Source of the DNA: Streptomyces sp. ICC1
GTDB taxonomy: Bacteria > Actinomycetota > Actinomycetes > Streptomycetales > Streptomycetaceae
Reading direction: 5' to 3'
Assembly (NCBI RefSeq): GCF_003287935.1
Contig: NZ_CP030287.1
Location: 8,955,476-9,000,378, forward strand
Length of the DNA: 44,903 bases
The position numbers were made by a program, and so were the translations under genes. Positions 39,160-44,903 of this stretch are shown piece after piece. Positions within the stretch are counted from its first letter, which is position 1; each line of letters opens with the position of its first letter. A model generated the notes under the pieces. That model was given only the letters and a program-made list of their open reading frames with translations, ran no database searches and was not told where the DNA came from.

Positions 39160-40035
39160 TCACTGACCCGCGGCAGCGGCCCCTGCCCGGTACCGCCCCG
39201 GGGTCGTCCCGAACTCCCGGCTGAAGGCGTGGGAGAACGCGTACGGCGTGCCGTAGCCGACACGGCGGGCGACATGGGCCAGGGGGTCCTGGGTGTCGCG
39301 GAGCAGGGTGGCCGCGAGGGTCAGGCGCCACCACGTGAGGTACGCCATCGGAGGCCGGCCGACGAGGGCCGCGAAGCGGCGGGCCAGGGTGGGGCGGGAG
39401 ACGCCCGCCTCCGCGGCCAGGCGGTCGTTGGTCCACGGGGCGGCCGGATCCGAGTGCAGCGCCCGCAGGGCGGCGGCCACCACCGGGTCGCCGAGGACCG
39501 CCGGCCAGGCTCCGGCCGCCCCCTCGTCCATCCAGGAGCGGATCATGTAGACGAGAAGGAGGTCGGGCAGACTGGGGACGGCCATGCACGAGCCGGGCCG
39601 TTGCGCACCCAGCTCACGGCCCAGCAGGTCGATGGCGGAGCGGAGTTCGGGGTGGCTGCCCACCCGGTTCGGCAGGTGGACGACCTTCGGCAGTTCCGCC
39701 AGGAGCGGGTGCACGCGGCTGCGGTCGAGCCGGTACTTGCCGCACAGCAGCTCCACCTCGCCGACGCCCTCGCCGGTCCGGGGAGGGTGCGGGCGGCCCC
39801 TCCCGTCGAGCCAGCGCTCGAACGGCACGGCCCGCTCCACGGCCACCGCGTCGGCGGGAGCGTCGGCGAGCACGTGCCCCGTGCCGTGCGGCAGCAGCAC
39901 CGCGTCACCCGGGCCGAGCGAGACCGGGGCTCCGTCGTCGGGCAAAAGCCAGCAGCCGCCCTCCAGTACGACGTGGAAGCCCGCACCCTCGTACGGGGCG
40001 AGCCGCGTGCACCAGTTCCCGCCTGCATGCCTTAG
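39160..40035 (-). CDS. AraC-family regulator with an N-terminal cupin domain, start uncertain
   Basis: Transcription activator. The N-terminal part is a cupin-type sensor (GFHVVLEGGCWLLPDDGAPV and GDAVLLPHGTGHVL, beta strands with the expected G and P turns). The C-terminal 100 residues are the AraC DNA-binding domain: WTNDRLAAEAGVSRPTLARRF is the first HTH, and ATLLRDTQDPLAHVARRVGYGTPYAFSHAF the second, ending in the family's YR(A/G) tail. The frame stays open upstream of 40035 through repetitive low-complexity DNA (including a G9 run), so the real start is unclear. Divergent from the isochorismatase gene, which may be a target. Confidence 0.82.
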   Translation of the reverse strand, partial: LRHAGGNWCTRLAPYEGAGFHVVLEGGCWLLPDDGAPVSLGPGDAVLLPHGTGHVLADAPADAVAVERAVPFERWLDGRGRPHPPRTGEGVGEVELLCGKYRLDRSRVHPLLAELPKVVHLPNRVGSHPELRSAIDLLGRELGAQRPGSCMAVPSLPDLLLVYMIRSWMDEGAAGAWPAVLGDPVVAAALRALHSDPAAPWTNDRLAAEAGVSRPTLARRFAALVGRPPMAYLTWWRLTLAATLLRDTQDPLAHVARRVGYGTPYAFSHAFSREFGTTPGRYRAGAAAAGQ

Positions 40036-40330
40036 TGCGGGGGCCGGGGAGTGTGCAAAAGGGCCGGGCGCGGGGGGGGGTGGGGGCGGGTTCGACGGGT
40101 GCGCGCACAGGTCCGCGGAACGGGTCTTCGGCAGGCCCGCGGCGTCAGCGGCGGAGCCCGGGAAGGACCCCGCGAAGGCGTCCGCGGCGGAGCCCGCGAA
40201 GGCGCCCGTGACCGACCCCGCGAAGGCGCCCGCGCAGCGTCCCGCGAGGGCTGCCAGGCTGGCAGGATCCCATCGTTCGGCGTCCCGCCCGCCGCTGTTC
40301 CCCAGGCGCCGCGCGGCCGAGGATTGAGCC

Positions 40331-40939
40331 ATGACGAAGAAGATCGAGATCACCGAAGACAGTGCCCTGCTGGTCATCGACGTGCAGAAGGGCTTCGACG
40401 ACGAGACCTACTGGGGCCCGCGCGACAACCCGGACGCGGAAGCCAACATCGCGGCTCTGATGGACGCTTGGCAGGAGACCGGCCGCCCGGTCGTGCTCGT
40501 CCGGCACGTCTCCCCCGCCGGCACGGTCTTCGGGCCGGACCAGCCCGGCCACGCCTTCAAGGACATCGTCGCCGAGCGGTCGGCGGGAGCGGCCCTGACC
40601 ATCACCAAGTCCGTCAACTCCGCCTTCTACGGCACCCCGGACCTCAGGGAGTGGCTCACCGCCCACGACGTCGGACAGCTCGTGATCGCCGGGATCCAGA
40701 CCAACATGTGCGTCGAGACCACCGCCCGGATGGCCGGGAACCTGGGCTACGACGTCCTCGTGCCGCTCGATGCCACGCACACCTTCGACCTCGCCGCCGG
40801 ACCCGGCCCGGACGCGCCGCGGATGACGGCCGAACAGCTCGTCCTCGCCACCGCCGTCAACCTCCAGGGCGGGGACTTCGCCCGGATCGTCAGCACCGCC
40901 GGGCTGCTCGACGCGGTCCGCCCCCGGGTCACCGCGTAG
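40331..40939 (+). CDS. Isochorismatase-family (cysteine) hydrolase
   Basis: A 202-residue cytosolic hydrolase of amides or isochorismate. The catalytic triad is visible: Asp in LLVIDVQKGF, Lys in LTITKSVNSAFYG, and Cys in AGIQTNMCVETTARMA. ATG 40331 is preceded by an AGGATTGAGCC site. The conserved fold spans the whole chain and ends with RIVSTAGLLDAV. Related enzymes take part in pyrazinamide/nicotinamide or siderophore metabolism, but the substrate cannot be read. The adjacent AraC gene is divergent and may regulate it. Confidence 0.87.
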   Translation: MTKKIEITEDSALLVIDVQKGFDDETYWGPRDNPDAEANIAALMDAWQETGRPVVLVRHVSPAGTVFGPDQPGHAFKDIVAERSAGAALTITKSVNSAFYGTPDLREWLTAHDVGQLVIAGIQTNMCVETTARMAGNLGYDVLVPLDATHTFDLAAGPGPDAPRMTAEQLVLATAVNLQGGDFARIVSTAGLLDAVRPRVTA

Positions 40940-41077
40940 CACCGGGGCCCGGCCCCGCACGGAGTCCGGCCGCTCGTACCCGCGGACGACGGGGCCCACC
41001 AGGGGCGGCGGGTTTCGGTCTGCGGGGACCCGGGGGCCGGGCCCGTATACCAACGGCCGGGAGCGCCGCCGCGGCGG
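40940..41077. other. Spacer with a weak adapter-like sequence
   Basis: No gene. GTATACCAACGGCCGGGAGCGCCGCCGCGG at 41044-41077 has the same layout as the i5 adapter copies at 7176 and 10000 but is heavily altered. The next fragment starts right after it. Confidence 0.5.
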
Positions 41078-41406
41078 GGCGCGGCGCCCAGACGGCCGCC
41101 TTCGACGCCTTCAACCGGCTCCTCGACGGGGGCCGGATCCGCCGCCTGCTCACGCCGGCCGGCCCCGTCGAACGGCTGGAGGCCGCCGATCCGGCCCGGC
41201 TGCTCGGCCACCTCGCGGCCGCCGACTACCTCCGCCTGCTCACCACCGCCCCCGAACGCCTCAGGATCTGCGCCAACCCGACCTGCGGCCTGCGCTTCCA
41301 CGACGTCAGCCGCAACGGCACCCGCCGCTGGTGTTCGAGCACGGGCTGTGGGAACCGGGCGAAGGCGGCCCGCCACTACGCGCGCCGGACCGCGCGCGCT
41401 TCGTGA
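41078..41406 (+). pseudogene. CGNR zinc-finger (ABATE-domain) protein, C-terminal part
   Basis: About 108 residues. The helical ABATE part remains in outline (AAFDAFNRLLDGGRIRRLLTP, AADYLRLLTTAP), followed by the diagnostic zinc finger RICANPTCGLRFHDVSRNGTRRWCSSTGCGNRAKAARHYARR: four Cys residues and the CGNR-NR.K..RHY ending. These proteins are probably stress-related regulators. The first half is missing upstream of an adapter-like sequence. Confidence 0.85.
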
Positions 41407-42090
41407 GCCGCGGCCGGTCCAGGAGACGCAGCAGGGGACTGGTCATCGCCGTGGTGGCCAGCGCCACGAGGGTGAGGATGCCGAGCAGCCGTCGGTCGAT
41501 GACGCCCGCCTGGTAGCCGATCTGGATGACCACCAGCTCGGTCAGGCCCCGGGCGTTCAACAGCACGCCGACGGTGAGCGCCGGCCGCCAGGCCATGCCG
41601 GTCAGGCGGGCGCACAGGGCGGGGCCCGCGATCTTGGCGAGGACGGCGAGTGCGAGCAGGACCGCGAGGACCGAGGCCGTGCGGGCGTCCCAGCGCAGGC
41701 CCGTCAGATCGGTCGACAGGCCGAAACCGAAGAAGAAGAACGGCAGCAGCACCGACCGGGCGGTCGAGGCCAGCCGCTCGGCGGCCCGGTCGGCGTGCCC
41801 GCCGCCGGTGTCGTCGGTGCGGCCGCTGGTACCGCCGCCGCTGGTACCGCCGCCGCTGGTACCGCCGCCGTCGGCAGCGGCGGCGCCGACCGGCCAGGCC
41901 AGACCCACCAGGAGCGCGCCGATCAGCTGGTGGACGCCGAGTGCGGCCGTCGTCGCGGCCGCGGCGGTGACCGCGACGACCAGCAGCACGGTGAGCACGG
42001 CGACCGGGTGCTCGCGGTCCCGGCCCGCCCGCGCCCACCGCCGCAGCCCCCCGCGCACCGGGCCGAGGCGTCCCACACAGAGTGGTTCGT
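41400..42090 (-). pseudogene. Cation/H+ antiporter (KefB/Na-H exchanger-like), internal part
   Basis: About 230 residues with six to seven hydrophobic segments: VAVLTVLLVVAVTAAAATTA, LIGALLVGLAWPVG, ARSVLLPFFFFGFGLSTDL, ASVLAVLLALAVLAKIAG, then LTVGVLLNARGLTELVVIQIG, the conserved helix with the NARG motif and downstream Glu used for ion binding, and GILTLVALATTAMTSPLL. A Gly/Thr repeat (about 41825-41870) lies in one loop. The N-terminal helices are absent: beyond 42090 the frame reads the antisense of the OB-fold gene. The C-terminus also overlaps the CGNR gene tail to tail and looks cut. Confidence 0.75.
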
Positions 42091-42176
42091 CGCATGCTTC
42101 AGATGGGTTCAAGGTCCAGGCTTCCGATCGATCTGGCTCTCCGGCCCTCCGGGGAGCGGTGATGAGGAGTGGTGTC

Positions 42177-42611
42177 GTGAGTACTGGTGCTGGTACGGCT
42201 GAGCGGTTCGACCTGCCGGAGATCGACGAATTCACGCGGCCCTACTGGGACGCGGCGGCCGAGGGACGGCTGCTGCTGCGCCGCTGCGGGGAGTGCGGGA
42301 AGGCGCACCACTACCCGCGGGAGTTCTGCCCGGCATGCTGGGCGGGGGAGGACCGGGTGGCGTGGGAGACGGCGAGCGGGCGGGCCGCGCTGTACACGTG
42401 GTCGGTGATCCACCGGAACGACCTCTCGCCCTTCGGGGCGCGGGTGCCGTACGTGGCGGCGGTGGTGGACCTCGCGGAGGGGCCGCGGATGATGACCGAG
42501 GTCGTGGGCGCGGAGGGGGCGGAACTGCGGGTGGGAATGGACCTGTCGGTGACCTTCCGGGAGGCGGTGGACGGGATCTGGGTGGCGGTCTTCACCCCGG
42601 CGGTGGCCTGA
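42177..42611 (+). CDS. DUF35 OB-fold zinc-ribbon protein (acyl-CoA associated)
   Basis: A 144-residue protein. GTG 42177 lies eight bases after AGGAG. The N-terminal helix pair (FTRPYWDAAAEGRLLLRRC) and the rubredoxin-type zinc site CGECGK ... CPACW are followed by an OB-fold (YTWSVIHRNDLSPFGARVPYVAAVVDL and VGMDLSVTFREAVDG). DUF35 proteins form heterodimers or complexes with thiolases or hydratases in sterol and fatty-acid catabolism (ChsH2-like). No partner gene is adjacent, probably because of the joins on both sides. Confidence 0.85.
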   Translation: MSTGAGTAERFDLPEIDEFTRPYWDAAAEGRLLLRRCGECGKAHHYPREFCPACWAGEDRVAWETASGRAALYTWSVIHRNDLSPFGARVPYVAAVVDLAEGPRMMTEVVGAEGAELRVGMDLSVTFREAVDGIWVAVFTPAVA

Positions 42612-42629
42612 CGGCCCCGTCTCCGACCC

Positions 42630-42845
42630 TGGCCCCGTCCCCGGCCACACCGCATGCCTGGCCCACCTGACCGACACCGACCGCAACATCTATCTGGCCA
42701 GCCTGGCTCCTGGCGCCGACATCGACCACCGCGGCCTCCACTTCACCGAACCACTCCTCACTCCTCCACGCCCTGCGCGACCCCACCACCCAAAACCCCC
42801 ACCTCGGCGACGCCCAGTTCGGCGGGGCGCAGTTTTCCGGGAACG
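42630..42845 (+). pseudogene. Pentapeptide-repeat protein fragment with a frameshift
   Basis: Frame one reads HLTDTDRNIYLASLAPGADI and RGLHFTEPLL; shifted by one base, it continues LHALRDPTTQNPHLGDAQF and GGAQFSGN, the A(D/N)LXX-type right-handed beta-helix repeat. Streptomyces proteins with this leader are common. The shift near 42760 and the loss of most repeats mark it as broken. Confidence 0.55.
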
Positions 42846-42917
42846 CTGGGTTCGGCCGGATATCGCCGCGTCGACCAGCTCGGCGGTGAACACCTTCGTC
42901 AGGATCCCGATCCGCAC
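42846..42917 (-). pseudogene. IS4-type transposase N-terminal scrap
   Basis: From GTG 42917, MRIGILTKVFTAELVDAAIS matches the start of the IS4 transposase N-domain (RIGVLT.VF..ELVDAA). About 24 codons survive before unrelated sequence. The leader GCAGTTGCTTTTGAGC upstream (about 42967-42982) is like an IS end. Confidence 0.5.
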
Positions 42918-43084
42918 CCGCTGGCCTGCTCGCCACCCCGTCACACGGGGCAACGGCCTCCGCAGCTCAAAAGCAACTGCATTGGCCTCGGCCGGCCCCT
43001 CCCGGCCCCGCCACAGCCAGGGCCGTGCGGGACGTACGGGCTGGAGGGGGCGTACGGGCCGGAGGGGCCGGCCGGCTCCCGCCA

Positions 43085-44224
43085 AGGAGGTCGCCGCCGG
43101 CGGCAAGAAGCTCTCGGCCTCCGAGGTCCGCATCGGCTACTTCCCCAACCTGACGCACGCCACCGCGCTCGTCGGCCTCCAGGAAGGCCTGATCGCCAAG
43201 GAACTCGGCGCGACCACCATCAAGCCGCAGTCCTTCAACGCCGGCCCCTCCGAGATCGAAGCCCTCAACGGCGGCTCTCTCGACATCGGCTTCATCGGCC
43301 CCTCCCCCTCGATCAACGCCTACGTCAAGTCCAAGGGCAACAACCTGCGCATCATCTCCGGCTCCGCCTCCGGCGGCGTCAAGCTGGTCGTGAACCCGGA
43401 CAAGATCAAAACCCTCGACGACCTCAAGGGCAAGAAGATCGCCACCCCCCAGAAGGGGAACACGCAGGACGTCGCGTTCCTCAACTGGATCTCGGAGAAG
43501 GGCTGGACGGTCGACCCCGAGTCCGGCAAGGGCGACGTCTCCGTCGTCCGCACCGACAACAAGGTCACCCCCGACGCCTTCAAGCAGGGCTCCATCGACG
43601 GCGCCTGGGTCCCCGAACCCACCGCCTCCAAGCTCGTCTCCGACGGCGGCACCGTCCTCCTCGACGAAACCTCCCTGTGGCCCGACAAGAAGTTCGTCAT
43701 CACGAACATCATCGTGTCCCAGAAGTTCCTCAAGGAGCACCCGGACGTCGTCGAGGCCGTCCTCAAGGGCACCGTCAAGACCAACGAGTGGATCAACGCC
43801 AACCCGGACAAGGCGAAGGCCTCCGCCAACGCCAAGCTCGCGGCCGAAGGCGGCAAGCCGCTCGACGCCAAGGTCATCGACCCGGCCTGGACCAGCATCC
43901 TCGTCACCGACGACCCGCTGGCCACCACCCTGAAGACCGAATCCGACTGGGCCGTCAAGGCCAAGCTCATCGAGCAGCCCGACCTCACCGGCATCTACGA
44001 CCTGACGCTCCTCAACAAGGTCCTCAAGGCCGCCGGCAAGCCCGAGGTCTCCGACGCCGACCTCGGCGCCAAGTCCCCGGCGACCACCCCACCCGCCGCC
44101 ACGCGGGCCGCACCCACGATCAGGAACTCTGATCCACGGCCGGACACCACGACCGAGACTCCGGGGATCCGGGGATCCGGGGATCCGGGGATCCGGGGAT
44201 CCGGGGAGAGAACTCGGGGGCGGT
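43085..44224 (+). CDS. ABC transporter substrate-binding protein (aliphatic sulfonate/taurine type), signal peptide lost
   Basis: Periplasmic-binding-type lipoprotein that delivers sulfonates (SsuA/TauA-like) to an ABC importer. The mature sequence begins AAGGKKLSASEVRIGYFPNL; motifs typical of the family follow: SFNAGPSEIEALNGGSLDIGF, GPSPSINAYV, LKGKKIATPQKGNTQDVAFL and WVPEPTASKLVSDGG. Coverage is complete to LNKVLKAAGKPEVSDADLGAK, the usual end; here the frame continues about 45 residues (SPATTPPAATRAAPT ...) into a tandem repeat, so the natural stop is lost. The N-terminal signal and lipobox are missing upstream of about 43085, and the preceding sequence is unrelated. Permease and ATPase genes are not present. 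Confidence 0.85.
44160..44207. repeat. 8-bp tandem repeat (ccggggat) with five GGATCC sites
   Basis: Five to six perfect copies of an 8-base unit. It extends the binding protein's reading frame (GIRGSGDPGIRG). Unstable short tandem repeat just upstream of the next gene. Confidence 0.9.
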
Positions 44225-44259
44225 GAGCAAACGAACGACGGCGTGACACCATCGGATAC

Positions 44260-44763
44260 GTGCTCGACATCGGCTACTCCCTCTCCCGGCGCTTCCCGGA
44301 CCCCCCGCAGACCGACTACCGCTCGGCGGACGTCCGCTCGCTGCGGCACGACCTGTTCTGCGGGGACGTCTACCTCGCCGACACCAACGCGGACCGGGAA
44401 GTGTCCACAGCCTGGGGATGGGTGCCCGTACTGGACTTCGCCTGGGCGCTGTGCGACATCGTCGAGCAGCTCGACCAGGACCCGCGGGGCAGCCGCTCCG
44501 CCAACCGCCAGCAGGCCGAGCTCGACTTCACCGAGTCCTCGGACCGCATGCTCTTCGAACGCCGCTTCGGCTGGGTCGACATCGAGGCAGACTGGATGCC
44601 GCCGGAGGAGGACCCGCTGACCTTCAGCCACCGCCTGCTGCGCCGCGAAGCCCGCGACTTCCTCCACGACGTGATCGCGGACCTCACGGACATGCACGAC
44701 GGCCTGGCCGACAACCCGGTCATCTGGACCCTCCAGTCCCGCTTCCCCCGAGTCCCGGCCTAA
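44260..44763 (+). CDS. Conserved Streptomyces hypothetical protein
   Basis: A 167-residue cytosolic protein, acidic, starting at GTG 44260 (MLDIGYSLSRRFPDPPQTDY). Conserved-looking blocks: LFCGDVYLADTNADREVST, WVPVLDFAWALCDIVEQLDQ and the Arg/Glu-rich FSHRLLRREARDFLHDVIADL. It appears to be an alpha+beta protein of about 160 residues without membrane helices or cofactor motifs. I cannot assign a function. Upstream there is a tandem repeat; no operon partner is clear. Confidence 0.7.
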   Translation: MLDIGYSLSRRFPDPPQTDYRSADVRSLRHDLFCGDVYLADTNADREVSTAWGWVPVLDFAWALCDIVEQLDQDPRGSRSANRQQAELDFTESSDRMLFERRFGWVDIEADWMPPEEDPLTFSHRLLRREARDFLHDVIADLTDMHDGLADNPVIWTLQSRFPRVPA

Positions 44764-44845
44764 CGCCACCGCCGACGTACGAGGCGCGCGGCCTAGGGCG
44801 AAGCCCACCCCCCTCACCCCGGCCGACGCCCAAGGCCGGCCAAAT

Positions 44846-44876
44846 CCAGCCCGCCGGCGTTTGAGGCGCGGGGCCT
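44846..44876. repeat. Streptomyces-type intergenic repeat (cagcccgccggcgtttgagg)
   Basis: The string CCAGCCCG-CCGGCGTTTGAGG is one I recall as a frequent short intergenic element of Streptomyces chromosomes. It follows the last gene and precedes the terminal adapter. Confidence 0.5.
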
Positions 44877-44880
44877 GGGG

Positions 44881-44899
44881 CTGTCTCTTACACACATCC
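44881..44899. other. Terminal Tn5 mosaic-end remnant
   Basis: CTGTCTCTTACACACATCC differs from the 19-base mosaic end at two positions. The window ends four bases later, so the source sequence probably ends or joins here. Confidence 0.93.
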
Positions 44900-44903
44900 C
44901 CGC

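Noticed and set aside
40083..40327. Long Ala/Gly-rich N-terminus for the AraC regulator
   Set aside because: Repetitive DNA with a G9 run, no family similarity; treated as open by chance.
1..44903. tRNA or rRNA genes
   Set aside because: No cloverleaf with a TTCRANYC loop or conserved rRNA string recognised on either strand by eye.

Overview
The window is high-GC actinobacterial DNA, almost certainly Streptomyces or a close relative. Coding frames carry G or C at most third positions, GTG starts are common, and the recognisable families are typical of the genus: RDD and SHOCT membrane proteins, a CU044_2847/Trypco1-like protein, DUF402, a sortase-partner surface protein, CGNR zinc-finger and siderophore-uptake genes.

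The most important observation is that this does not read as one continuous chromosome. At least nine places carry recognisable copies, mostly a few bases degenerate, of the Illumina Nextera/Tn5 tagmentation adapter (mosaic end CTGTCTCTTATACACATCT plus the i5 or i7 tail): near 7176, 10005, 12779, 16798, 23163, 26768, 30303, 34751, 37894 and the right end at 44881. Weaker remnants lie near 15457 and 41044. At 16769-16831 the P7 grafting sequence, an 8-nt index slot and the i7 adapter can all be read. Genes are cut at these points. Other breaks have no adapter but carry near-perfect inverted repeats of 23-40 bp with short loops (1461-1567, 8499-8648, 15385-15456, 19383-19462, 38916-38988), the signature of fold-back chimeras. 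The window is best treated as a mosaic of short Streptomyces segments, so gene order across junctions should not be interpreted.

Layout: 1-2873 alpha/beta-hydrolase front fused in frame to a PriA fragment; 3.2-4.8 kb DSP-type phosphatase, P450 N-terminal piece, DUF402 protein; 4.9-7.1 kb lipoprotein and a translationally coupled pair of winged-helix RepL-like proteins with a 36-bp palindromic operator; 7.3-10 kb MFS transporter and a membrane-anchored protein; 10.1-12.0 kb regulator tail, AMP-ligase C-terminus, TetR; 12.2-13.8 kb Trypco1-like protein, VOC fragment, HAD phosphatase; 13.9-15.4 kb peptidoglycan-binding fragment and diaminobutyrate aminotransferase; 15.8-16.4 kb GDT1-family transporter; 16.8-17.9 kb zinc-ribbon/HTH pair; 18-20.7 kb sortase substrate, sortase start, Ser/Thr kinase truncated by an IS3 element (20.7-21.9 kb); 22-23.4 kb SHOCT protein, ECF sigma, katG fragment; 23.4-26.7 kb ATPase-like protein, PAP2-diacylglycerol-kinase fusion, thioredoxin-fold lipoprotein; 26.8-28 kb metH fragment; 28.1-30.9 kb membrane, RDD and secreted proteins; 31.4-33.7 kb two tail-to-tail IS630-like elements; 33.7-37.7 kb CAP-domain protein, siderophore-binding lipoprotein, rnhB, secreted anchored protein; 38-42.6 kb P450 C-terminal piece, AraC regulator, isochorismatase, CGNR fragment, antiporter fragment, DUF35 OB-fold protein; 42.6-44.9 kb pentapeptide and transposase scraps, sulfonate-type binding protein, conserved hypothetical.

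Within single segments several sets of genes plausibly work together: the coupled winged-helix pair under its palindrome; the zinc-ribbon/HTH pair; the surface protein plus class F sortase; and the two IS630 copies. I saw no tRNA, rRNA, CRISPR array or credible complete new system.
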